From assembly GCF_027111295.1 (NCBI RefSeq), contig NZ_CP114287.1:2418001-2482000 (forward strand): DNA of 64,000 nt, written 5' to 3'. Below, piece by piece: positions 55,120 through 63,424 of this stretch; within the stretch, counting starts at the first letter, position 1, and each line of letters starts with the position of its first letter. The translations under genes were made by a program, and so were the position numbers. A model generated the notes under the pieces. The model was not told the DNA's origin and ran no database searches. It worked only from the letters and a program-made list of their open reading frames with translations. The DNA is from Flavobacterium gelatinilyticum (GTDB lineage Bacteria > Bacteroidota > Bacteroidia > Flavobacteriales > Flavobacteriaceae).

Positions 55120-56649
55120 TTAGGACACCACTTTATAAGTCGGATCTTCAATTACATTTACATCAATAACAGCATCGGCATTTTTCAGCAGCTTTCTGCA
55201 GTCTTCGCTTAAATGTTTCAGCTCAACCACTTTATTGGCCTGATTGTATTTTTTTGTCAGATTGTTAAGCGCTTCAATCGCCGACATGTCTGAAACACGG
55301 CTTTCTTTAAAATCGATTATAATATGTTTTGGGTCATTCTGAATATCAAATTTTTCTAAGAATACGGTTGTAGAGCCAAAAAATAATGGTCCGTAAATTT
55401 CATAATGTTTTATTCCGTTTTCATCGATATAATGACGTGCACGGATTCTTTTGGCACTTTCCCAGGCAAAAACCAAAGCTGAGATAATCACTCCAATCAA
55501 AACCGCCAAAGCCAGATTATGCAACACAATGGTAACGACAGCAACCAGAATGCCGACAAAAATATCATGTCGCGGCATTTTATTGATAATCCTGAAGCTT
55601 GCCCATTCAAAAGTAGTAACCGCTACCATCATCATAACACCAACCAGAGCCGCCATTGGTAATTTCCCAATAACCGGAGCGCCAAAAAGAATAATAATCA
55701 AAATAGTCAAAGCGGCAATAATTCCCGAAAGTCTTGCTCTTGAGCCGGCACCAAGATTCACTAAGGTCTGGGCGATCATAGGACAGCCTCCCATTCCGTA
55801 GAAAAAACCGTTTAAAATGTTTGAACTTCCCTGTGCTATGCATTCTCTGTTACTGTTTCCGCGGGTTCCGGTAATTTCATCAACCAAATTCAGCGTGAGC
55901 AGACCTTCTGTTAAACCAACAGCCGCAACAATTACCGAATAAGGAAATATGATCTGTAAAGTTTCAAATGAAAATGGAATATTCGGGATGTGAAAAGGAG
56001 GAAATCCTCCCTGAACAGATGCAATATCTTCTACCGTTTTGGTTTCAATATTAAAAACAATTACTAAAGCAAAAACTACCATAATGGCAACCAAAGAAGC
56101 CGGAACTGCTTTAGTAATCTTCGGAAAAAGCAGTACAATCCCGATAGTCAGCGCAACCAAACCCAGCATAATATATAAAGGTGTTCCCTGAAGCCAGGAC
56201 ACCTGTCCGTTTACAATAGTCTTAAATTGTTCCAGCTGCGACATAAAAATCACCACTGCGAGTCCGTTTACGAAACCAAACATTACAGGCTGAGGAACGA
56301 GTCGGATAAATTTACCGAGTTTAAAAAGTCCGATGACTATTTGTACAATACCTCCAAGGGCGACTGCTGCAAAAACATATTCAATTCCGTGCGATTTCAT
56401 CAGCGCAATCAAAACAATGACTGTTGCTCCTGCCCCGCCCGAAATCATTCCGGGTCTTCCTCCAAAAATGGCAGTTACCAATCCGGCAATAAAAGCCGCG
56501 TACAATCCTACCAAAGGCGGAAATCCGGCTAAAATGGCAAACGACAGAGATTCCGGAATCATCGTCATAGCCACAGTTAAACCAGCTAAAATTTCATTTT
56601 TATAATTAACCTTTTGGGTAAAATCGAAGAGTTGAAACGTTTTTTTCAT
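55120..56649 (-). CDS. SulP-family anion transporter with STAS domain
   Basis: The preferred ATG at 56649 gives 509 residues starting MKKTFQLFDFTQKVNYKNE. The protein has about 12-14 membrane helices with the SulP motif TVAMTMIPESLSFAILAGFPPLVGLYAAF and GGRPGMISGGAGATV. The C-terminal 100 residues form a STAS domain (PKHIIIDFKESRVSDMSAIEALNNL). Members carry sulfate, bicarbonate or other anions with H+ or Na+; the ion here is unknown. It is a single gene bounded by repeats on both sides. Confidence 0.93.
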   Translation of the reverse strand: MKKTFQLFDFTQKVNYKNEILAGLTVAMTMIPESLSFAILAGFPPLVGLYAAFIAGLVTAIFGGRPGMISGGAGATVIVLIALMKSHGIEYVFAAVALGGIVQIVIGLFKLGKFIRLVPQPVMFGFVNGLAVVIFMSQLEQFKTIVNGQVSWLQGTPLYIMLGLVALTIGIVLLFPKITKAVPASLVAIMVVFALVIVFNIETKTVEDIASVQGGFPPFHIPNIPFSFETLQIIFPYSVIVAAVGLTEGLLTLNLVDEITGTRGNSNRECIAQGSSNILNGFFYGMGGCPMIAQTLVNLGAGSRARLSGIIAALTILIIILFGAPVIGKLPMAALVGVMMMVAVTTFEWASFRIINKMPRHDIFVGILVAVVTIVLHNLALAVLIGVIISALVFAWESAKRIRARHYIDENGIKHYEIYGPLFFGSTTVFLEKFDIQNDPKHIIIDFKESRVSDMSAIEALNNLTKKYNQANKVVELKHLSEDCRKLLKNADAVIDVNVIEDPTYKVVS

Positions 56650-56746
56650 AGGGCACAAATGTAGAAAATAATGCCCAAAAAGAGAATATCTCTTTCTAAA
56701 CCTGAAAAATGTAATAAAACCGTAACTTAATTTTTGTTTTTGTTTG

Positions 56747-56816
56747 TTTCAAGTTTCATGTTTTACGTGACTAATCTGACCTGAAACATGAAACATGAAA
56801 CATGAAACCTGAAACA
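56747..56816. repeat. 7-nt-period repeat (CATGAAA units)
   Basis: TTTCAAGTTTCATGTTTTACG (56747-56767) faces CCTGAAACATGAAA plus two further CATGAAA copies and a final CCTGAAAC (56780-56816), at 7-nt period. The two parts can pair, giving a hairpin between the SulP gene and the 70-aa gene. Confidence 0.65.
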
Positions 56817-56822
56817 AAATAA

Positions 56823-57035
56823 TCATTCCAGCCGGATACACATGAATCCAAGGCAATTTACATAATTGATAATATTATCGCATTGTAGTTCTATACCTTC
56901 TACACGCAGGATTTTATCGCAATCCTCTAAATCAAAATTAATTTTATAGGCCGGAAACTGTCTTTTAATTACCGCTATTATATAATTGGTCTCAGCTTCC
57001 TTCTGCACGTTGGTTTTAAAAATCTCAACAATCAT
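56823..57035 (-). CDS. Small conserved-looking protein, 70 aa
   Basis: The protein MIVEIFKTNVQKEAETNYIIAVIKRQFP and its tail (LEDCDKILRVEGIELQCDNIINYVNCLGF) suggest a beta-alpha-beta ferredoxin-like small domain of the kind found as short stand-alone proteins in Flavobacterium. It has three Cys but no CxxC metal pair. It lies 32 nt after the DUF6268 barrel gene on the same strand with no terminator between, so it probably shares that transcript. Confidence 0.7.
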   Translation of the reverse strand: MIVEIFKTNVQKEAETNYIIAVIKRQFPAYKINFDLEDCDKILRVEGIELQCDNIINYVNCLGFMCIRLE

Positions 57036-57067
57036 AACTATTAGATTTAAATCTTAAAAACTCTGAA

Positions 57068-58057
57068 TTACTTTTTACCAAAAAGATTATACGATATCCC
57101 AAATCGCACATACCCCTGAGGATCTTCTTTATGATCATACACATATTTGCTTGTGCGTTCTCCCCTTTCGGTAAGACGAACGCTGAAAACATTATTGACA
57201 CCGCCTTTTACAAAAGCTATAATTTTTGGGGTAAAACAATATTCATAGGTGATTCCGGTTTTTAATTCCAGCTGGTTCAGCTCATAAATTCCTTTTAGAT
57301 TTGAAGTATTTAAATTGAGGTAAAAATTTTCTGTGTTTAATTCTGTTCCCAAAGAAATTCTTCCATCTTCAAGCAGTTCTCTTCTAAACAAAAGACGCTG
57401 CGGCAGAATAAAATCCATATCCCACTTTGAATTTTTAAATTTATGATTGACAGAAAAAAGTGGTGTAACCGGCACAATCGACGACGGATCCAGCAAAGCC
57501 AGAACCCCCAGCGTCATCGTTGTACTCGGCGTTCTTTTAATCACCACTACGGCAGAGGCAAAACCCTTTACACGCTGTGCATTATCTTCATTTCCGTCAA
57601 CAGTTATTGTAGCATTGTAAATAGCCGGTTTTTTAAAAAGCGTAGACATATAGGTTCCTGTTAAAGCACCTGCCCAAAAATGAAATTCCCGACGGTCTCT
57701 TCTAAAAGTTTCGGCAGTTGTATAATTATAGATATCACCAAAATCATAACTTTCGTATTTATAACGAAGCGAGGTTGTCAAAACCAGTTTCTTAGATTTT
57801 GAAGCATAAAACGGCATATTGAAAGCGGCTTTAAACCTATTGTGATTTTCAATTCTTCCTCTTTCAAATTTATTCCCCAAAAAATCCGAATCATAATTAG
57901 ACGGTCCTAATTCTTCGTACTGCACATCAAAAGTTCGTGTATTAGGAAACTTATCTACAACCGCTTTGGCAAAGGTTTTTACGCCAGGTTCTTTTTCCTG
58001 AGCGGTTAAACTAAAAGTGGTACAAACGAATAAAACCGACATGATTTTTGATTTCAT
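57068..58057 (-). CDS. DUF6268-like outer-membrane beta-barrel protein
   Basis: This 329-residue protein has a signal peptide (MKSKIMSVLFVCTTFSLTAQ) and a run of amphipathic beta-strands with aromatic belts (RFKAAFNMPFYASKSKKLVLTTSLRYKYESYDF, FHFWAGALTGTYMSTLF, YVRFGISYNLFGKK at the end), the DUF6268-type barrel pattern in Bacteroidetes. It is divergent from a sensor kinase/response regulator pair, and the shared 181-nt gap holds a tandem direct repeat just upstream of its promoter. It is the most likely target of that pair. Confidence 0.82.
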   Translation of the reverse strand: MKSKIMSVLFVCTTFSLTAQEKEPGVKTFAKAVVDKFPNTRTFDVQYEELGPSNYDSDFLGNKFERGRIENHNRFKAAFNMPFYASKSKKLVLTTSLRYKYESYDFGDIYNYTTAETFRRDRREFHFWAGALTGTYMSTLFKKPAIYNATITVDGNEDNAQRVKGFASAVVVIKRTPSTTMTLGVLALLDPSSIVPVTPLFSVNHKFKNSKWDMDFILPQRLLFRRELLEDGRISLGTELNTENFYLNLNTSNLKGIYELNQLELKTGITYEYCFTPKIIAFVKGGVNNVFSVRLTERGERTSKYVYDHKEDPQGYVRFGISYNLFGKK

Positions 58058-58106
58058 AAAATTGGAGTATAGGATTTTGTTAGAGATTGTAATTGAAATT
58101 CAGCGT

Positions 58107-58114
58107 CAAAAGTA
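58107..58114 (-). promoter_or_regulatory. Candidate -7 box of the barrel gene
   Basis: Minus-strand TACTTTTG, an exact TAnnTTTG match, about 50 nt before the ATG at 58057. No TTG box lies at 17-22 nt; instead the 20-bp direct repeats sit there, as in an activator-dependent promoter. Confidence 0.55.
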
Positions 58115-58140
58115 AATTACCAACTCCTATTATAACAGTA

Positions 58141-58180
58141 ATTTTATACCAGTGGCGTCTATTTTATACGAACGGCGTTT
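58141..58180. promoter_or_regulatory. Tandem 20-bp direct repeat, candidate LytTR site
   Basis: Two adjacent copies, 58141-58160 and 58161-58180, share ATTTTATAC at the left and GGCGT near the right; 16 of 20 positions are identical. The 20-nt period places both on the same DNA face (two turns), the usual spacing for LytTR-domain dimers. The repeats start 27 nt upstream of the -7 box at 58107-58114. Confidence 0.6.
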
Positions 58181-58213
58181 GTATAATTTATCTCCTCCAA
58201 AACAGTAAAAACT

Positions 58214-58233
58214 ATACTATTATAGTATTTTTG
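58214..58233 (+). promoter_or_regulatory. Palindrome and -7 box before the sensor kinase gene
   Basis: ATACTAT-T-ATAGTAT (58214-58228) is a perfect palindrome overlapping TATTTTTG (58226-58233), an exact TAnnTTTG match. The box lies only 5 nt before the ATG at 58239, so the transcript would be leaderless or nearly so. Confidence 0.5.
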
Positions 58234-58238
58234 CCGTT

Positions 58239-59237
58239 ATGACGATTGCAAAAATTTATCAAAACTTTATCCTTCGAAACATCTTCGTAAATACACTTGT
58301 ATATCTTGTTATTCTGGCTTGTGTTTACGACGAAATAAAACTCGACGGACATACCTGGCAGTATATCCTCAGCCAGATTGCCATTGGTTATTTTCCCTGT
58401 ATTATCTGGATAACCTGCTTTAATGTTTTTATTATTAAGCCGTTTTTATTCCGTAAAAAGTTTCAGCTTTTTTGTCTGCTGCTTTTAATCTACTGGACCG
58501 GTTTTTACTTTTTTATGGATTGGTTTTTTCCGTTTGTAGGATTAGGAAATTTAAAAACACTGCAAATATTATCTCTGATTATCAACGGAACATTTTTCTA
58601 TTTTGTGCATATCGTCATAACCAAAAAAATGACTCAGGCTGATAAAGACATTATGAATTTCAAATCTGAACTTTCGTTTTTAAAACAACAGCTGAATCCG
58701 CATTTTTTATTGAATGCCATGAATAATTTATACGGAGAAGCACTGGCGGAACCTGATAAAGTTCCGGACCGAATCCTGAATCTTTCGGATATGCTCAGGT
58801 ACCAGATCGAAGCTTCTAAAAAGGATTATGTTTTGATGGAAGAGGAAATAGGGTTTGTTCAGAAATACATTGAATATTATACATTTAGAAACGAAAGGCT
58901 TTCTGTAACCCAAAATATCGAAGGGGTTCATGATGAAATCGAAATTCCGCCTTTGTTCTTTTTACCTTTGGTAGAAAATGCTATTAAATTCTCCGGTGAA
59001 ACATCGGAGCCTTTTATAAATCTGGATTTAAAAGTAAAATGCCGAAATCTGACGTTTACTTTAAAAAACAATTATCTGGATTCGGGTTCGCGTCTTTCGA
59101 GTACCGGAATTGGCATTGAAAATCTTAAAAGACGTCTGGAAGTTTATGGCTTAAAACACGATTTAAGCTGTAAAAAAGACAAAAACATGTTTACTGTAAA
59201 ATTAAGTATATGGCATTTACCTACCGCTGTCTTATAA
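58239..59237 (+). CDS. LytS-type membrane sensor histidine kinase
   Basis: This 332-residue kinase has four hydrophobic segments in the first 130 residues with no large extracytoplasmic domain, then the His_kinase (LytS/YehU) domain: SELSFLKQQLNPHFLLNAMNNLYGEAL with the phospho-accepting His at about 155, then LPLVENAIKF and GIGIENLKRRL in the ATPase region. Short loops suggest it senses a membrane-linked signal. Its 3' end overlaps the response regulator gene by 28 nt. Confidence 0.9.
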   Translation: MTIAKIYQNFILRNIFVNTLVYLVILACVYDEIKLDGHTWQYILSQIAIGYFPCIIWITCFNVFIIKPFLFRKKFQLFCLLLLIYWTGFYFFMDWFFPFVGLGNLKTLQILSLIINGTFFYFVHIVITKKMTQADKDIMNFKSELSFLKQQLNPHFLLNAMNNLYGEALAEPDKVPDRILNLSDMLRYQIEASKKDYVLMEEEIGFVQKYIEYYTFRNERLSVTQNIEGVHDEIEIPPLFFLPLVENAIKFSGETSEPFINLDLKVKCRNLTFTLKNNYLDSGSRLSSTGIGIENLKRRLEVYGLKHDLSCKKDKNMFTVKLSIWHLPTAVL

Positions 59238-59920
59238 TCGATGATGAGTCTCCGGCGCACAAAGCACTGATTTCGCACATCTCAAAATACGACGAACTGG
59301 AACATTCCGGAAGCGCCTTCAGCGGTATGGAAGCTTTGAAGATGCTCAATGCCAACCAATACGATATTATTTTTCTGGACATTAATATGCCGGTTATTTC
59401 GGGTGTAGAATTAATGGAATTACAGCCCAACCGACCGCTGACAATTGTCACCACCGCTTATTCTGATTTTGCGCTTTCGGCGTACCAAAACGACGCTATT
59501 GATTATCTGCTGAAACCCATTTCACCGGACAAATTTGCCAAAGCAATCGAAAAAGCAAAAACCTTTTTCTCAGGCAACAGCCTGAAAAAGGAAACCTCAA
59601 CAAATTCCAAAACACTTTCTTATCGCATAAACGGACAAACGGTCGACATGCCGCTTGAAGATATTATTTATATCGAAAGTCTGGGCAATTACATGAAACT
59701 CTACAGCACCAAACTGAATCTGCCGCATATTATTTACGGTTCGCTCTCAAGCATTTCCTCAGAAATTGACAGTACAAATTTTGTACAGGTGCATCGCTCT
59801 TTCATCGTAAATGCGGGTAAGATTTCCTCTGTTACCTCCAAAAATTTAACCATGTCAAACGGAGAAAATATCCCCGTAGGCCGAAAATACCAGATCTTGC
59901 TGGACAGCTTCTTTAAGTAA
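59210..59920 (+). CDS. LytTR-family response regulator
   Basis: This 236-residue regulator has a receiver domain with DDE (11-13), phospho-acceptor Asp57 (FLDINMPVISG) and the Lys in DYLLKPISPDKF. The C-terminal part (about 135-236) is a LytTR DNA-binding domain: EDIIYIESLGNYMKLY, FVQVHRSFIVNAGKI, IPVGRKYQILLDSFF. It overlaps the kinase gene and is followed by a terminator. The tandem repeat at 58141-58180 is its most likely binding site. Confidence 0.93.
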   Translation: MAFTYRCLIIDDESPAHKALISHISKYDELEHSGSAFSGMEALKMLNANQYDIIFLDINMPVISGVELMELQPNRPLTIVTTAYSDFALSAYQNDAIDYLLKPISPDKFAKAIEKAKTFFSGNSLKKETSTNSKTLSYRINGQTVDMPLEDIIYIESLGNYMKLYSTKLNLPHIIYGSLSSISSEIDSTNFVQVHRSFIVNAGKISSVTSKNLTMSNGENIPVGRKYQILLDSFFK

Positions 59921-59945
59921 ACGTTACATAATCATTACGCATATA

Positions 59946-59980
59946 AAAATCTCAAATACAAATAGTTGAGATTTTTTTTT
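59946..59980 (+). terminator. Terminator after the response regulator gene
   Basis: Stem AAAATCTCAA / TTGAGATTTT with a 9-nt loop, then a T run, 25 nt after the stop. Confidence 0.88.
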
Positions 59981-60003
59981 GTGGTAAAAAACCGTATAAA
60001 TAC

Positions 60004-60036
60004 TTGACATTATTTTTTAGAATTGTGGTATTCTTG
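60004..60036 (+). promoter_or_regulatory. Candidate promoter of the unknown lipoprotein gene
   Basis: TTGACA starts at 60004 and TATTCTTG (one mismatch to TAnnTTTG) at 60029-60036, 22 nt apart. Inverted ATTGTGG (60022-60028) and CCACAAT (60049-60055) straddle the start region and could be an operator. Confidence 0.45.
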
Positions 60037-60101
60037 ATACAAATTAGTCCACAATAATTTGTTGGCTTTTACCAAAAAACAAACCTAAAAACAAACCAAT
60101 T

Positions 60102-61640
60102 ATGAAAAATTATGTAACCTTCACACTATTGATATTTTTTATCATTTCGTGTAATTCCAGCAAAGATTTAAAAAGATTAGATTCGAAATCTTTTTCTGGA
60201 AAAAATAATGTATTAGGATTAAATGCAATAAATGCAAATAACAATTATTATACTAAAGCTATAATTGATTATCTCCTAATTAAAAAAATAATAGATGGAA
60301 ACAGTATTAGAGAATTTGGAATTCCGAAAAACAATCCCAAAAATGAAAACACTGAAAAAGTTCTTCAAATTGCACTTTTCCCAGAACTATCCACAAATAC
60401 ATCATATGCAAACACTAACACTGATGCAACAATAACAAAATTATTAGAATCAGGGATTAGAACCTGCTTTTATGATTTACCTTTAAAATTAAAAGATTTA
60501 CAGAGTGGCTTTCAATTTAACCATTATGTATTTAAAAGTTCTAATCGTGCTGCTATGCAAGCATTTGGCATTGTCAATAGTGAAGTAAAAGAAAACTCTT
60601 TATACATAATTACAGATTATCTACAATATCAAGATATCAATTGCTCCGGTCTACCCACAATACGATATGCAGTAGGTATAAGAGCTGAGTTTAGAATAAT
60701 TGGAATAGAATCAGAATCTCAATTACAAGGCATTGGTTCATTAGCTGGTCTCGCCGCTCAGGTTGAAACCAATTCACAAAAAGTAAATTTAACAATAAAA
60801 ACAATAGGACTAACAGGTATTGATTCCAGACTTTCTATACCATCTAATACTACCTTCGATGTAAAAACATATAGTGATTACGAAAAAATAATTGATTTCA
60901 TAAGAAATCTCAAAGATAACGAAGACAAAGAAGTTAAAGATAATAAACAACTAATTGTTCAGCCACAAATAATCCCAGTAATGGATGAATATAGAGCATC
61001 TCTTGAGTATTCATTTTATCCAATGCTAGAATCAATTGAGTTATTAGAATTAAAGCTAAGAACAATTGAAAAAAATAATTTATCTCAAATTGAAATTGAT
61101 ACAATTAAGAAAAATATAAATAGTTTAAAATTATCAATTTTACAAGATGAAACTAAGGATTTAATTAGGAAGTATAGACAATTAAATAATAATTATAATA
61201 CTATAAATAGTACTTCGAATATTACCGAAATTTTCACCTATTTAAACAGAAAAAGTAATATCGAATCTTCTTTAGAGCAATTTTCAAAAGATACCACAAA
61301 AGATTCTTTAGCTCATAACACTTCAAAAAAAACACCTAAAATCATAGATTTGGTTGGAGGCAGAAATGTTTTAATTGCAAAAGAATGGGAAGAAAAAGGT
61401 TTCGATTATATTTTATCAAAAGAATTCGATAAAGCTATATTCGCTTTCAAGCAATCTGAAATTGAAGTACCACAATTTCATAGTTCATCTGAAATAGTAA
61501 AGTTTTTAAATGACAACAAATCTAAAATAACAAATAATAATAACGAATACCTTAAAGCATTAAAAATAATTCGTGAAAATTATACTTGGAGAGTTTCAGA
61601 AGAAATAATCAAAAAATTAGATACCAAATTAAAACCATAA
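60102..61640 (+). CDS. Unknown lipoprotein, 512 aa, AT-rich
   Basis: It has a lipobox (IFFIISC, Cys17). Residues about 85-230 read LQIALFPELSTNTSYANTN, GIRTCFYDLPLKLKDLQSGFQFNHYVFKSSNRAAMQAFG and YAVGIRAEFRIIGIESES, a beta-rich domain I do not recognise. Residues about 300-400 are helical with coiled-coil character, and the C-terminus has a TPR-like helix pair (LSKEFDKAIFAFKQSE). The gene is clearly more AT-rich and Asn/Lys/Ile-rich than its neighbours, which suggests recent arrival. It is alone with its own promoter-like box. Confidence 0.75.
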   Translation: MKNYVTFTLLIFFIISCNSSKDLKRLDSKSFSGKNNVLGLNAINANNNYYTKAIIDYLLIKKIIDGNSIREFGIPKNNPKNENTEKVLQIALFPELSTNTSYANTNTDATITKLLESGIRTCFYDLPLKLKDLQSGFQFNHYVFKSSNRAAMQAFGIVNSEVKENSLYIITDYLQYQDINCSGLPTIRYAVGIRAEFRIIGIESESQLQGIGSLAGLAAQVETNSQKVNLTIKTIGLTGIDSRLSIPSNTTFDVKTYSDYEKIIDFIRNLKDNEDKEVKDNKQLIVQPQIIPVMDEYRASLEYSFYPMLESIELLELKLRTIEKNNLSQIEIDTIKKNINSLKLSILQDETKDLIRKYRQLNNNYNTINSTSNITEIFTYLNRKSNIESSLEQFSKDTTKDSLAHNTSKKTPKIIDLVGGRNVLIAKEWEEKGFDYILSKEFDKAIFAFKQSEIEVPQFHSSSEIVKFLNDNKSKITNNNNEYLKALKIIRENYTWRVSEEIIKKLDTKLKP

Positions 61641-61677
61641 CAAATAACCATATACATTTAATTAAATACTTCCACTT

Positions 61678-61706
61678 GAAAGCTCAACTCAAAAAGTTGA
61701 GCTTTC
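61678..61706 (+). terminator. Hairpin after the unknown lipoprotein gene
   Basis: Perfect 11-bp stem GAAAGCTCAAC / GTTGAGCTTTC with a 7-nt loop, 38 nt after the stop. There is no T run, so it may be weak or only a stabilising structure. Confidence 0.5.
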
Positions 61707-61918
61707 ATATCTCAATACTAAAAATCACGTAAAGATACGTTATGCCCTATGCTTATTTATTAATGCAATTGTTGAATAAAATTTTTATTTGAATTATGTT
61801 TTTCCATAAAGCAAATAATTAAGTTATTCAGATATTTGAAGACAATAAACAAAGTAAGAATTTAAAAAGAGATTAAAGTTTACTAATTGATACTAGAAAT
61901 CAACTAACCAAAACAACT

Positions 61919-62140
61919 ATGTACTCAACAACCCAACAAGAAAAAGATTTTTTAAATCAGGTAAAATCACCAACTACAAACTCTTTAAAAGAGTTAACTG
62001 ATAGAGAACTAATGGAAAAACAAACTATTCATTTAATGAATATTGAGAAAAGTAACGAAAGAATAAAAGTCAATTTGCAATTTTGGTTTTATTTCGCGAT
62101 TGTCGGTATTGTAATAGCTATTTTATTTTCAATACAATAA
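61919..62140 (+). CDS. Small membrane-anchored protein, 73 aa
   Basis: It is a helical, charged N-terminus (QEKDFLNQVKSPTTNSLKELTDRELMEKQTIHLMNIEKSNERIK) with one C-terminal membrane helix (FWFYFAIVGIVIAILFSIQ), a tail-anchored layout. No family recognised. It is AT-rich like the lipoprotein gene upstream and ends before a bidirectional terminator. A clear promoter was not seen. Confidence 0.6.
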   Translation: MYSTTQQEKDFLNQVKSPTTNSLKELTDRELMEKQTIHLMNIEKSNERIKVNLQFWFYFAIVGIVIAILFSIQ

Positions 62141-62202
62141 AAACATATCCAAAAACATTTTTCTATAATTAAAAAAGAATCTTTAATTCACAATATACCT
62201 TA

Positions 62203-62239
62203 AAAAAGAGTCGATCTTAAATAAAGACAGACTCTTTTT
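62203..62239. terminator. Bidirectional terminator between convergent genes
   Basis: Stem AAAAAGAGTC / GACTCTTTTT with a 17-nt loop, with A/T runs on both sides, between the small membrane gene (+) and the DoxX gene (-). Confidence 0.8.
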
Positions 62240-62245
62240 CTATAT

Positions 62246-62662
62246 TTAACCCCTCCTCCTAAAATACCCAATAGCCCCAGTAGACCACAAAGCCAGAAAA
62301 ATTAAAACAGGCTGAAAAAATAATCGGATGAGGCGTGCCTGATCTGTGTCGAGTCCGAAAGCAGGAGTTTTGTTTATATATTGAGCTATATTGCCCGGAA
62401 AAACCAATATATAAAATACTGCGAGAGCAATACCCGCTATAACTTTATATCTCGTTAGAAATACCATACTCAATCCCAAGGTTATTTCTACTACTCCGGA
62501 AAGTATTACAACTAAATCTTTATCCATCGGAACCCAGTTTGGAACCTGCGCCTGAAATTCCGTTCGCTGGAAAGTAAAATGACCAATCGCTGCTGTTATC
62601 ATAAAAAGTCCCAGAAGTATCCTGAAGAAATTCTGGGTTTTAGTAGTTTCTATCGTTTCCAT
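62246..62662 (-). CDS. DoxX-family membrane protein
   Basis: This 138-residue protein has four hydrophobic helices and DoxX-type features: RILLGLFMITAAIGHFTF, VVEITLGLSMVFLTRYKVIAGIALAVFYILVFPGNIAQY and a C-terminal RLFFQPVLIFLALWSTG. DoxX-like proteins are small quinone-linked or redox-related membrane subunits, often of unknown function. It is monocistronic and ends at the convergent terminator. Confidence 0.82.
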   Translation of the reverse strand: METIETTKTQNFFRILLGLFMITAAIGHFTFQRTEFQAQVPNWVPMDKDLVVILSGVVEITLGLSMVFLTRYKVIAGIALAVFYILVFPGNIAQYINKTPAFGLDTDQARLIRLFFQPVLIFLALWSTGAIGYFRRRG

Positions 62663-62795
62663 ACGTTTTGTTTAAATCTTCTTTCAAATTTACAACAGAA
62701 AGACTTTCATTTCTTTGTAAAGTTTCGATCAAAAAATTATGAGATACCCACGTTTCAAATAGAAAGTTCATAAAACTCGCTGTCTATCTCGGCAT

Positions 62796-62803
62796 TATCT
62801 TTG
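62796..62803 (+). promoter_or_regulatory. Candidate -7 box for the 118-aa secreted protein
   Basis: TATCTTTG is an exact TAnnTTTG match 49 nt before the ATG at 62853. The start of the unit is thereby placed near 62809. Confidence 0.5.
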
Positions 62804-62852
62804 TGTTCCTCTCTAAAACCAGAAACGTCTAACCCTCAAAATCCTCACAAAA

Positions 62853-63209
62853 ATGAAAAAACTGATACCCGCCTTCATTTTATTAAGCTGTTTAAGCAGT
62901 TTTGGACAAACCATTAACGGAATTCCAATTAAAGATTTAAATGTAAAATATCTGCAGATTATCGGAACCGAAAAATACATGTCGTCGAAATTAAATATTG
63001 CAATCGACATTGGCCAGCGAACCGCACTCCTTTCGAGCAACAAAGACACAGCACGCATTAAAGATGAAAAAGGAGAAGTCCTGGACTTTAACTCTATTAT
63101 GGATGCTTTAAACTACATGTCGGCATACGGATATGAATTTGTACAATCTAATATCGTAACCATCGAAAAATCGAATACCTATTATTACTTAATGAAGAAA
63201 AAGGAATAA
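62853..63209 (+). CDS. Small secreted protein, 118 aa
   Basis: It has a signal peptide (MKKLIPAFILLSCLSSFGQ) and a mature part of about 100 residues (TINGIPIKDLNVKYLQIIGTEKYMSSKLNIAIDIGQRTALLSSNKDTARI, then SIMDALNYMSAYGYEFVQSNIVTIEKSNTYYYLMKK). This looks like an alpha/beta single domain with a C-terminal beta hairpin. I do not recognise the family. It is a single gene with its own promoter and terminator. Confidence 0.75.
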   Translation: MKKLIPAFILLSCLSSFGQTINGIPIKDLNVKYLQIIGTEKYMSSKLNIAIDIGQRTALLSSNKDTARIKDEKGEVLDFNSIMDALNYMSAYGYEFVQSNIVTIEKSNTYYYLMKKKE

Positions 63210-63244
63210 AAACCAATTTCTTTTTACAGCAAACAAAAAATCAG

Positions 63245-63272
63245 AACTGCAGCAAAAACCTGCAGTTTTTTT
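63245..63272 (+). terminator. Terminator after the 118-aa gene
   Basis: Stem AACTGCAG / CTGCAGTT with a 7-nt loop and a T run. Confidence 0.85.
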
Positions 63273-63409
63273 ATTTTAAGTTAAACAAAAATCGCCTGTA
63301 TTTTGGGCAGAAAATATAATGGTGTTAATTTTCTCTTTTAAAAAACGCCTTCCTTAAATAAATTTCCTACTTAATTAATTACCTTCGCAAAGCCGTAAAA
63401 CGTTAATCC

Positions 63410-63417
63410 TATTTTTG
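63410..63417 (+). promoter_or_regulatory. Candidate -7 box for the zinc-motif gene
   Basis: TATTTTTG, an exact TAnnTTTG match, lies 7 nt before the ATG at 63425, again implying a nearly leaderless transcript. No TTG box in range. Confidence 0.45.
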
Positions 63418-63424
63418 TAGAACA

